From a virus, in IMG/VR virus record IMGVR_UViG_3300030406_002873, positions 1 through 23,220 of that record: a stretch of DNA of 23,220 nt. One strand, written 5' to 3'. The first letter of the stretch is position 1. Every line of letters begins with the position of its first letter. The notes under the pieces were generated by a model. It was given only the letters and a program-made list of their open reading frames with translations, was not told the origin of the DNA and made no database searches. This document shows positions 7,445 to 15,140 of this stretch, piece after piece. The position numbers and the translations under genes are program-made.

Positions 7445-7815
7445 CATGGGATTTTTACAATACAGGAGAAGAATTCGTCCTCAAAGAAAAGACAGTAGCA
7501 AAGAATCTACTAGATACATTAAGTCCTAAAGAAAGAAAGTTATTGAAAAAGAAAGTTCAAGCGGCATCACCGACTGAATTTTTTGGACAAGACTTTACTA
7601 AATTAGGAGAACTTATTGAGTCTTTAAGAGAAATCAATTTTATTAAAACAGATGACAAGTTAAAAAAGAAAATGAAATCAATGGATGAAAGGAATATTGA
7701 TATAGTTGCCACAGCATCCAAACTTCGTAAGGAGTATGAGTTGCTCTATCGTCAATTGCGAGATTTAGTTTATCCACCAAAAAAAGGAGAGAAAAAAGAT
7801 GACAGAAAAGAATGA
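7441..7815 (+). CDS. Small helical protein, hypothetical
   Basis: 124 residues from ATG 7441, overlapping the preceding TGA as ATGA with AGAAGGAGAG upstream. It starts MTWDFYNTGEEFVLKEK. The Trp at position 3 recalls the shared tag, but the rest does not match cleanly. The body is charged and helical, with KERKLLKKKVQ and a C-terminal coiled-coil-like stretch ending in Lys/Asp. It has no Cys and no membrane segment. It sits between the 794-residue helical protein and the small scaffold-like gene, so it may act with them in assembly. I do not recognise the family. Confidence 0.85.
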   Translation: MTWDFYNTGEEFVLKEKTVAKNLLDTLSPKERKLLKKKVQAASPTEFFGQDFTKLGELIESLREINFIKTDDKLKKKMKSMDERNIDIVATASKLRKEYELLYRQLRDLVYPPKKGEKKDDRKE

Positions 7816-8041
7816 AGTTAGTAATGATATTTTGGCTATATTAAAAGCCTTAACGGATAAGATTGAATCATTAGAGAGAACAGTTTATGCAAAGGATAAT
7901 TTGCTTATGAAATCTGGTCTTGTTGTTTCAGAAAGCCCTACTCCATCAATGGATAATAAGATTGCTTCACCTGTTGGTGATGTAGCAAACATGGAATGGT
8001 CTGAAATTCATAAAATGGTAGAAAAGGTAGGAGGGCAGTAA
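7799..8041 (+). CDS. 80-residue coiled-coil protein sharing the scaffold's C-terminal peptide
   Basis: ATG 7799 overlaps the previous gene by 17 bases and has GGAGA ten bases upstream. The 80-residue product has an N-terminal coiled coil (SNDILAILKALTDKIESLER), a short linker, and a C-terminal peptide MEWSEIHKMVEKVGGQ. Residues 65-74 match residues 400-409 of the protease-scaffold (MDWSDIHKMV) with only Glu/Asp changes. In HK97-like systems the scaffold C-terminus contacts the capsid protein, so this small protein may be a mini-scaffold or capsid-binding adaptor. That function is inferred; the shared peptide is read directly from the sequence. Confidence 0.87.
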   Translation: MTEKNEVSNDILAILKALTDKIESLERTVYAKDNLLMKSGLVVSESPTPSMDNKIASPVGDVANMEWSEIHKMVEKVGGQ

Positions 8042-8042
8042 T

Positions 8043-8405
8043 ATGACAGAAGATTGGAAGCAAGTATTAAAGGCGATAAATATTGGACAAAGGCAAGAAG
8101 AGGCTAGACAAAATACTCAGCAAATAGTAGATAAATTAATTGCTGAAACTAAATATACTCAAAGAATAGATAAAAGACTAGATAAGTTAGTGGCTAAAAA
8201 CCAAAATGCAAAGGAATATAGATTAAAGATACCAATTTTAGCAATATTAACACAAAAATTTAAGTTTAGAGGGCAACCTGAAAGTATTAAACCTATGCTA
8301 GAACAAAAATTAGCAGAAGAATATGATGTTGAACAGGTCGAGATTAAAGGTAGAGAAATAATATTCAAACGGCCAAAGAATACTGGCGGAACTGAAACGG
8401 AGTGA
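8043..8405 (+). CDS. Tagged small helical protein, hypothetical
   Basis: 120 residues from ATG 8043, one base after the previous TAA and preceded by GGTAGGAGGG. It begins MTEDWKQVLKAI, the W-x-x-V-L-K tag with the Trp shifted to position 5. A charged coiled-coil-like region follows (about 15-55). The C-terminal 60 residues look like a compact alpha/beta unit (KIPILAILTQKFKF, YDVEQVEIKGREIIFKRPK). It has no Cys or membrane segment. It is adjacent to the 80-residue gene that carries the related motif at its other end, which strengthens the link of both to capsid assembly. I recognise no known family. Confidence 0.86.
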   Translation: MTEDWKQVLKAINIGQRQEEARQNTQQIVDKLIAETKYTQRIDKRLDKLVAKNQNAKEYRLKIPILAILTQKFKFRGQPESIKPMLEQKLAEEYDVEQVEIKGREIIFKRPKNTGGTETE

Positions 8406-8410
8406 TTATT

Positions 8411-8926
8411 ATGCCCGAAAAAGTAACAAAAGAAGAAAAAATCGTAGATTTAGCAATAGCGAAAGCAAGAAAGACAATTGAAACATTAAGGGAATCTACA
8501 CAAGTTATTCCTTATGATTCGACAGTAGAAGTTCAAAAGATTAAGCGACCTAAAGTTCAAGATGCTTCAAAGATTACAAATCAAACTCAAGAAAAAGAAG
8601 GTTATGGTTTAGCAGGAGAATCTTTAAAGAAGTCAATGGTTCTAAAATTTGATGATGAAATGGCATTAAGCGGAGAAAATGTAAGAGAACCCTCAAGTCT
8701 CGCTCCTAGATTTGTTGGGCCTCATTTTTCAATTAATTTAAAAAGAGAAGAAATCGAAAAAGTTTTAAAAGAGTTTAATAAAAAATATCCAAACGTAAGA
8801 TTGTATAGAGTAACAAATGGTGATGAATATATTAGTGCGTTTGTTAATCTAGCAGCATATTTATATCCTAAAAATGTTGGTAGAACATTTAGCAATATTG
8901 GAGAGAGCCAATTCAAGAAAAAGTGA
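8411..8926 (+). CDS. Hypothetical protein
   Basis: 171 residues from ATG 8411. In-frame GTG 8402 belongs to the GTGATT site and overlaps the previous stop, so ATG is preferred. The first 70 residues are charged and helical or disordered. The last 60 (HFSINLKREEIEKVLKEFN, then VRLYRVTNGDEYISAFVNL) look like a small folded alpha/beta domain. It has no tag motif, Cys or membrane segment. It directly precedes the ligase gene, with GTGATAA marking its stop and the next ribosome-binding context. The family is not recognised. Confidence 0.83.
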   Translation: MPEKVTKEEKIVDLAIAKARKTIETLRESTQVIPYDSTVEVQKIKRPKVQDASKITNQTQEKEGYGLAGESLKKSMVLKFDDEMALSGENVREPSSLAPRFVGPHFSINLKREEIEKVLKEFNKKYPNVRLYRVTNGDEYISAFVNLAAYLYPKNVGRTFSNIGESQFKKK

Positions 8927-8932
8927 TAATTC

Positions 8933-11434
8933 ATGCCTCTTCTTATTGAAAAGGATAAAGATTCTTCCGAAGAGATTATACGTCTTTTTGAGAAAACAAG
9001 AGTCGCTTATCTATCTGCTCGCACCGACCCCAAAGAATATGGGAATAGGTGGCGTAAAGCAATTGATGACATTAGAGAAATCTATGAGCAATTGAATGAA
9101 CTTAGTAAAGAAATGAAAAAGTTTGTTCAAGAAAATGAATTAGAAAACAAAGAAGCAAAAGACCCTACAAGTAATATCGCTGAAAAGATTTACAACGGTA
9201 TTAAAGAAATGCGATTCAGTTCTGATTTGATTTCAGACCCATTCGCAAGAAAATACAAAGGGAATGTTCTTGAAGGATTACTCTCTTCTCCAGAAACAAT
9301 GGTTAAATTTGTTCACTATGCTTTAAGAAATAATGATAAAGCACTTCCAAAAGAAGTTTGGAGCATTAAAGATATGGAAGCCGATACGATAACTGATGGG
9401 TTGGAAGGACTCGACCTAGATGAAGAGGACATCCCCCTCTATATTATCGAACAGTATGGCGACGATAAAGACTCAAAAAAGGTAGAAAGCAAAGTTAAGG
9501 CTGCCTTAGAGATATTAGAAACGTTATTTTTCTCCAAATACTCAAAAGAAGATTTAAAGGACTTGAAGGAAATTGATGGCATTGAAAAGTCTGAGCAAAA
9601 ATCTAAAAGCGATTTTATTACTCCGAACAAACCAATGTATAGAATCTTTGATATTGATGACATGAATGAATTAAAAGGCTTCTCAGGAAATTACCTCGTT
9701 CAAGAAAAGTATGATGGTATGAGAATACAGATTCATAAGATTGATGGTAATGTTCGCATCTATTCATATAATGAAAAAGATATTTCCGAAAAGTGTAAAG
9801 AACAAGTTGAAGAACTCAAAAAGAAAAAGTATGGAGATTGCATTCTCGATGCTGAATTAATTTTGTTTGATGGCGATGAAGCACTACATCGTGCTGATAC
9901 TGTTGCTCATGTATTTAAGAATAAATACCCCGATGCTAAGTTAAGAGCGCACGTTTTTGACATTATGCGACACAATGAACAAGAATTAGTAGAAGAAGAA
10001 CTTGATAATCGAATCAATACTTTATTTAACAACTATTCAATGCATTCAACAGAAGCAATTGCATTTCCATCAAAGAAAGATACAAGAACTGCTGATAACT
10101 TGAAGGATGTGGAAGAGTATGCGAAAGAGATTATGGATATGCCTACATCCGAAGGTGTAGTTATCAAAGATATGACCTCGACGTATTACATAGGCACAAG
10201 AAAGAATCCTAAGTGGATTAAGTGGAAAAAGTTTGTTGATTTGGATTTAATTGTCCTTGATAAGAAAACTACAAAATCAAATCTAAATTCATATACTTTA
10301 GGAGCAGGGCCAGTTGAAGGAGAAGGAAAGTTTTATTCTGAAATTGAAGGTAAAACTTACATGGATGTTGGTAAGGCATTGAATACCAAAATAGATGTAG
10401 ATATTGGTGATATTGTTAGAGTTAAGGTTGATGAAGTTAAAAAGAATGGAGATAGATATACTTTGTTTTCTGCAAAGGTTATTGAAGTTCCCGAAGTTGA
10501 ATATCCTGATAAAATCGTTACATTAGAAATGCTCTCACAAGATACTAAGAAATCATTAAATTATGATGTTAAGGCATTAGAAAAAGGAATGATTGTTACA
10601 GACCATATTCATGGAGAAACTAATGTAATTATTAAATCTGATTTTGATGGCTTTACTATTTATGGTTTTGAAGAAAGTAATCTCATGTCTAAGAACGCAT
10701 TGATTGATATTGATATGTGGAAAGCACAAGCCGAAGAAATTATGAAAACTAAGCAATCAAAATTAACTCAAATTGGTTTCAATTACCTAAAAGAAAATGG
10801 TTCTAAAACGCCAAAGGAATTACACAATTTCTTAGTTAAGAATCATAAATCTATTTATGAAGATATTTTGGAAAGTAAATTAAATAGAGTCAAAGATTGG
10901 TTTGAACAAAGAGATGGTATCTCTTTTGATATGAAAACTAAGAAACTCTTTGCTGATGATGATAAAGTTATTAAAGAACCAACAGTATTGAAAGCATATA
11001 AAACTCCAGAAGAATATCGTAAAGGTGATTTTAAGATTTACTTAAGAGAAGATGATAATTTAAACTTTACAATATCTGTTGGTGGAGAAACAATGCATTG
11101 GTTTATTGAACTTAATGAAGAGGATAATATCTTTGATTTATTTGGAAAAGCAGGTAAATATCCTGCGGAAGTTTCAAAGAATGTTTCTAAGGATAAGGTA
11201 ATTGATTCTGGTAAAATTGAATTAGGATTACAAAGACACGGTTATCACGAATATTTCTTAGAAGGAAATAAGTTTGAAACAAAATTACACATTAGAGTAT
11301 TACCTGTAAAGGATAAGAAAATGTGGCTTGCATGGACTGGATTCAAACAAACCCCTGCTGATAAGGATAATGATGAAGGAATCTGGAACATCTATGAGGA
11401 TAGGTTTAACGAATTAACCATACCACAAGAGTAA
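8933..11434 (+). CDS. Multidomain ATP-dependent DNA ligase
   Basis: This 833-residue protein seals DNA nicks through a ligase-adenylate intermediate. The nucleotidyltransferase core is clear: motif I K259-Y-D-G-M-R264 with K259 as AMP acceptor, LDAEL with E308, FDIM 342-345 (motif III), EGVVIK 407-412 (motif IV) and KWIKWK 427-432 (motif V). An OB-fold follows at about 485-520. There are large extra parts. Residues 1-235 are an unrecognised N-terminal domain, 600-670 are possibly winged-helix, and 695-805 are a beta-rich domain ending in MWLAWTGFKQTP. That last domain faintly resembles the LigD-type 3'-phosphoesterase fold (low certainty). ATG 8933 follows GTGATAATTC. A ligase inside the head gene block is unusual. 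Confidence 0.93.
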   Translation: MPLLIEKDKDSSEEIIRLFEKTRVAYLSARTDPKEYGNRWRKAIDDIREIYEQLNELSKEMKKFVQENELENKEAKDPTSNIAEKIYNGIKEMRFSSDLISDPFARKYKGNVLEGLLSSPETMVKFVHYALRNNDKALPKEVWSIKDMEADTITDGLEGLDLDEEDIPLYIIEQYGDDKDSKKVESKVKAALEILETLFFSKYSKEDLKDLKEIDGIEKSEQKSKSDFITPNKPMYRIFDIDDMNELKGFSGNYLVQEKYDGMRIQIHKIDGNVRIYSYNEKDISEKCKEQVEELKKKKYGDCILDAELILFDGDEALHRADTVAHVFKNKYPDAKLRAHVFDIMRHNEQELVEEELDNRINTLFNNYSMHSTEAIAFPSKKDTRTADNLKDVEEYAKEIMDMPTSEGVVIKDMTSTYYIGTRKNPKWIKWKKFVDLDLIVLDKKTTKSNLNSYTLGAGPVEGEGKFYSEIEGKTYMDVGKALNTKIDVDIGDIVRVKVDEVKKNGDRYTLFSAKVIEVPEVEYPDKIVTLEMLSQDTKKSLNYDVKALEKGMIVTDHIHGETNVIIKSDFDGFTIYGFEESNLMSKNALIDIDMWKAQAEEIMKTKQSKLTQIGFNYLKENGSKTPKELHNFLVKNHKSIYEDILESKLNRVKDWFEQRDGISFDMKTKKLFADDDKVIKEPTVLKAYKTPEEYRKGDFKIYLREDDNLNFTISVGGETMHWFIELNEEDNIFDLFGKAGKYPAEVSKNVSKDKVIDSGKIELGLQRHGYHEYFLEGNKFETKLHIRVLPVKDKKMWLAWTGFKQTPADKDNDEGIWNIYEDRFNELTIPQE

Positions 11435-11441
11435 AACCGAG

Positions 11442-11450
11442 TCTATTATA
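11442..11450 (+). promoter_or_regulatory. TATA-like box upstream of protease-scaffold gene
   Basis: The 47-base gap 11435-11481 contains TCTATTATA followed by TACTGAA, with the same nine-base core as the pre-portal gap (3150-3158). If it is an archaeal TATA box centred near 11447, transcription would begin around 11472, close to the AAGGAG ribosome-binding site at 11467-11472. It is a candidate promoter for the capsid operon, where high expression is expected. Confidence 0.42.
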
Positions 11451-11481
11451 TACTGAACTGAATTACAAGGAGTTGAAGGAC

Positions 11482-12720
11482 ATGAGCATCAGTATCATGG
11501 CAACAAGACATGATGAGTTTAACATTATCAAAAGCGATGAACTGATGATTGGTGGATATGCAAGCATTGAAATTGTAGATAAGCAAAATGATTTAATAAC
11601 CTTAAAAGCATTAAATGAAGCCGTTAAAAAGTTCATGGAAAAGCCTGAATATAGAAATGTAATGACAAATCATTCAAATGTTCAAGTCGGAGAAGTAGTA
11701 GATTCATATAGAGATAAAACAGGGAGATTGTGGAAAACAGAAGTAGATGATGTTGGATTCTTTGTTGTAATCAAATTAAGAGATGATATAGAAAAAGCCA
11801 AAGAAGTTGGTCGAGGAATTCGCAAAGGGTCGTTAAGGTCATTTAGCATTGGAGGACAAGCGTTACAGAAATCTAAGAAGAAACATTCAGAAATGGGTGA
11901 ATACAACGAGATAAGTAAATTAGAACTGCACGAAGTAACAATATGCGAAAAAGGAATTAACCCCGAAGCGAGATTCGATATTTTAAAACAAGATAAAGGA
12001 GAAAAAAATATGTCAGAAAAATTAGCGAAAGCATTAGAAGAATTAGACGCATTGATGGAAGAAGTCAATACGTTGAGAAAGGAAGAAGAAGAACAAATGG
12101 AAGATGAAAAAGCCATGAATCCAAGAGCAACAGAAATGATGGACGATGAAAAGGCTGATGATTCTGAAATGATGGAAATGGCCGATGAAGAAATGATGGA
12201 AGATGAAAAGGGAATGGGCGAATATGCAGATTATGAATCTGCTGATAAGGCTTATCTTCGCACATTAGATGGTGCAGGTAATCAAATCGGTGAACCTGCT
12301 GATAGAATCGTTATCAACAATGGTCGCCCAACATCTTCTGATATGCCTGTTGTTAAGGCATTCGACAACGATGAATTAGATACACTTGATTTGTCTGTTG
12401 GTAACATTGAGAAGGCTTACGAGGCTTTCCGTCAAGAACAACTTGAAAAGTTGGCTTATGACAACTTGCAAAAGTCCTTTGAAGCACGTTTCGCAAGAGA
12501 AAAGGCTTCAAGAGAAAACATTCTCGCAAAGTCTCAATATGATGCACAAAGCGAGATTGCATCCCTTAAGGATGAATTTACACAATTAAGAAAGTCTTTG
12601 ACGGCTGAAAAGGAAACAATCCTAAAGGCTCAAGAAGAGGCAAGAATTGAACTCCCAAGTATTGATGATTTGGCTGAAATGGATTGGTCGGATATTCATA
12701 AGATGGTTGGAGGTTATTAA
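11482..12720 (+). CDS. HK97-type prohead protease fused to scaffold
   Basis: 412 residues from ATG 11482; an earlier in-frame TTG 11473 immediately follows AAGGAG and is too close to use. Residues 1-170 form a U35/XkdF-like prohead serine protease: MTNHSNVQVGEV with H64, GSLRSFSIGG with S120 or S122 as nucleophile, and LELHEVTICEKGINP as the third conserved strand. The protease cleaves scaffold and capsid during maturation. Residues 177-412 are the scaffold: acidic coiled coil (KALEELDALMEEVNTLRKE), Met/Glu/Asp-rich linker, a second helical region (320-390), and the C-terminal docking-type peptide MDWSDIHKMVGGY. The capsid gene follows one base after the stop. An internal start may also produce the scaffold alone. 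Confidence 0.9.
   Translation: MSISIMATRHDEFNIIKSDELMIGGYASIEIVDKQNDLITLKALNEAVKKFMEKPEYRNVMTNHSNVQVGEVVDSYRDKTGRLWKTEVDDVGFFVVIKLRDDIEKAKEVGRGIRKGSLRSFSIGGQALQKSKKKHSEMGEYNEISKLELHEVTICEKGINPEARFDILKQDKGEKNMSEKLAKALEELDALMEEVNTLRKEEEEQMEDEKAMNPRATEMMDDEKADDSEMMEMADEEMMEDEKGMGEYADYESADKAYLRTLDGAGNQIGEPADRIVINNGRPTSSDMPVVKAFDNDELDTLDLSVGNIEKAYEAFRQEQLEKLAYDNLQKSFEARFAREKASRENILAKSQYDAQSEIASLKDEFTQLRKSLTAEKETILKAQEEARIELPSIDDLAEMDWSDIHKMVGGY
11995..12001 (+). promoter_or_regulatory. Internal ribosome-binding site for nested scaffold
   Basis: AAAGGAG lies inside the protease-scaffold gene, eight bases before ATG 12010, which is in frame with the outer gene. The spacing and strength match the best sites in this window, and the position falls exactly at the protease/scaffold domain border. 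Confidence 0.6.
12010..12720 (+). CDS. Nested in-frame scaffold protein
   Basis: Translation from internal ATG 12010 (Met177 of the 412-residue protein) would give a 236-residue free scaffold. It is preceded by AAAGGAG with eight-base spacing. The N-terminus MSEKLAKALEELDALMEEV is a natural scaffold coiled coil. The C-terminus carries MDWSDIHKMV. Nested scaffold genes inside the protease gene are well known (lambda C/Nu3), where the excess of scaffold over protease is needed for assembly. Here the nested product is inferred from the site and the domain boundary; no independent proof is visible. Confidence 0.6.
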   Translation: MSEKLAKALEELDALMEEVNTLRKEEEEQMEDEKAMNPRATEMMDDEKADDSEMMEMADEEMMEDEKGMGEYADYESADKAYLRTLDGAGNQIGEPADRIVINNGRPTSSDMPVVKAFDNDELDTLDLSVGNIEKAYEAFRQEQLEKLAYDNLQKSFEARFAREKASRENILAKSQYDAQSEIASLKDEFTQLRKSLTAEKETILKAQEEARIELPSIDDLAEMDWSDIHKMVGGY

Positions 12721-12730
12721 GATGGTTGGA
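12700..12730 (+). repeat. 12-base direct repeat at scaffold/capsid gene junction
   Basis: AAGATGGTTGGA occurs at 12700-12711 and again at 12719-12730. The first copy encodes the scaffold end K-M-V-G, and the second contains the capsid start ATGGTTGGA (M-V-G). The stretch GGAGGTTATTAAG between and across the copies supplies the capsid ribosome-binding site (GGAGGT 12709-12714). The repeat may be a small tandem duplication or coincidental use of similar codons. Confidence 0.6.
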
Positions 12731-14056
12731 TATATTAACACTATTGCAGATTTAGAAGCACAAACATACGGAACAAGCACTTTTGCTGGTAATTCTTTAC
12801 TAAAGCAAGCAGGAATGGTTGGTGGCATTCATACAGGACATGATGGTGGCCCTGCATTTAGCGGTTCAGCCGTTTCTGATGTTTCAGCATTATACAACGT
12901 CGTTTATGGACAAAAGGTTTGGTCTATGTTAAACCGTGAAGTTAATGCATTATCAATGATTTCAAAGCGACCATACTCTTCTAGCGGTTGGAGAGTATTA
13001 AAGTCAAGACCTGCGGGTGGAAGCGGTAATCTATTTACTGTTGATGCTTCGGGAACTGCTTCTTTAGGAGAATTAGGTTCTGATGACCCAAGAGCAGACT
13101 TAATTGGTGGTGTTCCTGAAAATGCAGCATTATCAACTGCGGCTGACGGTTTAGGCCCAATTGCACCAACATATGCTCAATTAAACATGAGTCCAAAGGT
13201 TATTGCACATCAATTCGATTTCAGCGAATTGGCTATGGAAATGGCTCAGATTGATGATGGTATTGGCGATATTAGAGCGCAAATGCGTGAAGATATGGGC
13301 AAGCACCACGCAGAAGTTCAAAATAAGATGTTAGTTATGCCTTTGGAGCATTTCGGTGAATCTGCTGCTATGCCTAACATTACTAACAATTATACCTCAT
13401 TAAACAAGGTTATCTCTTCAAGAGCAGAATTGTTGGCTATTGATGGTGGAGTTATCGCTACTGATACTACTTCTGCTTCTAACGCATTAGGACAAATTTA
13501 CGGAAGTGAGCGATTTACTGCCGCATCTTTCCTAGATTCTGAAGTTGATTTTGGTTCGGGATATGCTTCGGGAGATGTTCGTTCTTTGACTTTAACTCGT
13601 CTAAATGACATGATTAGAAACCTAAGACTTGCGGGTGGTTCACCAAAGGTTATTTTAACTGGATATGATACCATTCAAGCACTTGCTGACCTATTGCAAA
13701 GCCAAGAGCGATTTATGGACAGAAAGGAGATTGTTCCTACTGTAAATGGTGTTCGTGGAACAAAAGGTCAAGAAGTTGGATTTAGAGTTGCAACATACTA
13801 TGATATTCCATTGATTCCTGTTAAGGACATGGCTACAACGGGTAATGCAACAACAAAGTTATCTGACCTATTATTCCTCGATACTGACCATCTATGGCTT
13901 TCTGTTATGAAGCCTACTCAATACTTTGAGGATGGTATTGCGAATGGAAACCCATTTGGCGTTGGAACGCTCGGAAACCGAGCATTATATCGAACAATTG
14001 GTGAAGTCGGATGTTCCTTCTTTAAGGGTCAAGGTAAGATTACTAACATTCAATGA
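12722..14056 (+). CDS. Major capsid protein, HK97 fold
   Basis: 444 residues from ATG 12722, seven bases after GGAGGT. The gene lies directly after the protease-scaffold, the standard position. HK97-like features include an N-terminal arm, then SMISKRPYSSSGWRVLKS (E-loop region begins nearby). The middle helix carries DIRAQMREDMGKHHAEVQNKM, the long spine-type helix. A later Gly-rich A-domain segment reads LTRLNDMIRNLRLAGGSPKV followed by ILTGYDTIQALADLLQSQ. The C-terminus holds a receptor-like loop and RTIGEVGCSFFKGQGKI. A longer in-frame reading from 12647 would overlap the scaffold and is rejected. Size is usual for this family. It probably assembles into the icosahedral shell after scaffold removal. 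Confidence 0.9.
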   Translation: MVGYINTIADLEAQTYGTSTFAGNSLLKQAGMVGGIHTGHDGGPAFSGSAVSDVSALYNVVYGQKVWSMLNREVNALSMISKRPYSSSGWRVLKSRPAGGSGNLFTVDASGTASLGELGSDDPRADLIGGVPENAALSTAADGLGPIAPTYAQLNMSPKVIAHQFDFSELAMEMAQIDDGIGDIRAQMREDMGKHHAEVQNKMLVMPLEHFGESAAMPNITNNYTSLNKVISSRAELLAIDGGVIATDTTSASNALGQIYGSERFTAASFLDSEVDFGSGYASGDVRSLTLTRLNDMIRNLRLAGGSPKVILTGYDTIQALADLLQSQERFMDRKEIVPTVNGVRGTKGQEVGFRVATYYDIPLIPVKDMATTGNATTKLSDLLFLDTDHLWLSVMKPTQYFEDGIANGNPFGVGTLGNRALYRTIGEVGCSFFKGQGKITNIQ

Positions 14057-14087
14057 GGAAAGGAAAAGAAAAAGGAGATGATTTATT

Positions 14088-14387
14088 ATGGCTTTTACAA
14101 CAACAATTGAAAACGAATTTGTGATAGGAAACTTAAAGGTGTTCTTTGGAACATATACGAATGATAGCAGTAGCACAGGAGGAAACATTTCTTTCCCCAA
14201 TACTGCTACTATTCATCATGTTCAACTACAACCAAAAGGTTCGTCTGTTTCAGCGAATCAACCAGTAGTTAATGAAACAATGCCTTTAGCAGAAGCAGAT
14301 GATGGAACAGCCGCAGGTGTTCAAGTAGATGTAACAATTGTTACATCTGCTAACGAAGTTGGAACATTCTTTGCAATTGGTCAATGA
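14088..14387 (+). CDS. Small virion-type protein, possible decoration protein
   Basis: 99 residues from ATG 14088, after the site GGAGATGAT (14073-14081) in a purine-rich 31-base gap. The sequence is Thr/Ser/Val/Asn-rich with alternating hydrophobic residues (VFFGTYTNDSSS, VQVDVTIVTSANEVGTFFAIGQ), predicting a beta-sandwich, with no Cys or charge clusters. Its position immediately after the major capsid gene is where head-decoration proteins are usually encoded. Function is inferred from position and fold only. Confidence 0.82.
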   Translation: MAFTTTIENEFVIGNLKVFFGTYTNDSSSTGGNISFPNTATIHHVQLQPKGSSVSANQPVVNETMPLAEADDGTAAGVQVDVTIVTSANEVGTFFAIGQ

Positions 14388-14397
14388 GGTGTTTTAA

Positions 14398-14754
14398 TTG
14401 ACACATACAGTTACATTGTTAGCCGACCATAAGGGTTATACTAGACCTAGAGTTATGGGCGACGAATACATGGTTGATGCATCAATTGATATTAGTTCTT
14501 ATACTGCTAATGGTGAAGTTATTACTGCTTCTTCATTAGGATTAAGTAGGATTAATCGAGCGATGATTGTAGAAATTGGCGGTGGACAGACCCAATTTAG
14601 TTTTAATCTTGTTACGGGTGCAGATACTAAAAACAATCTGTATTTAGAGGTTAATAAAGAAAATGATTCAACAGGTGTTGAAGCGGCATTAGCAGGGTCA
14701 AATACAGAATTAGACGGAACTCCTATTATCATTAGGGCATACGGTCTTATTTGA
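14398..14754 (+). CDS. Small virion-type beta-rich protein, TTG start
   Basis: 118 residues from TTG 14398, six bases after GAGGTG (14386-14391), a strong site that includes the previous TGA. The next in-frame ATG (about 14455) would remove the first strand and lies far from any ribosome-binding site, so TTG is favoured. The protein is beta-rich and Gly/Ser/Thr-rich (ASSLGLSRINRAMIVEIGGG, TPIIIRAYGLI), with no metal site and no membrane segment. It is one of four consecutive small structural-type proteins and may decorate the head or connect to the neck. Confidence 0.8.
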   Translation: MTHTVTLLADHKGYTRPRVMGDEYMVDASIDISSYTANGEVITASSLGLSRINRAMIVEIGGGQTQFSFNLVTGADTKNNLYLEVNKENDSTGVEAALAGSNTELDGTPIIIRAYGLI

Positions 14755-14764
14755 GGTGAGCCAA

Positions 14765-15127
14765 ATGGTTACTGTTAAATTGACAGAAAGGAGTCAATTA
14801 GGCAGTAGGTTTGTTATTGAAGGATTAGAAGGGAGGACTGAGATTACTCGGAATGATTCTGCTTCTATTCCTTTACGCAGGGCTATTGTGGCTTTATCTG
14901 ATGAAAACTTAATGTTTGAGTTTGATGAATCTGATAGAGAAGATTTGCTTAATCTTCCTGAGAAACTTTTGGCAATTGGCCTAAAGGAAGTCGGAAAAGA
15001 AATCGGAACTGCACAAGATTTGTGTGATATTCTTCTTCCTAAGAAAGAAACGCCTAAGCCTAAAAGCAAACCTAAGCCAAAAAAAACTTCAACAACGGCT
15101 AAAAAGTCTGCTTTAAGTGAAGATTGA
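14765..15127 (+). CDS. Small protein with basic Lys/Pro tail
   Basis: 120 residues from ATG 14765, six bases after GAGGTG (14753-14758). The GTG at 14756 is inside that site and is rejected. Residues 1-90 form a compact domain (VIEGLEGRTEITRNDSASIP, then EDLLNLPEKLLAIGLKEVG). The last 30 are a Lys/Pro/Ser/Thr tail (PKPKSKPKPKKTSTTAKK), probably disordered and basic. The pattern is common in small head-proximal proteins of tailed phages. Function is unknown. Confidence 0.82.
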   Translation: MVTVKLTERSQLGSRFVIEGLEGRTEITRNDSASIPLRRAIVALSDENLMFEFDESDREDLLNLPEKLLAIGLKEVGKEIGTAQDLCDILLPKKETPKPKSKPKPKKTSTTAKKSALSED

Positions 15128-15140
15128 AACCGAAGTGTTA

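Noticed and set aside
11682-12116. 144-residue minus-strand frame, Ser-rich, opposite the protease gene
   Set aside because: It is the antisense shadow of the acidic scaffold coding sequence (Glu/Asp codons read as Ser/Phe/Leu), with no ribosome-binding site and no family motif.
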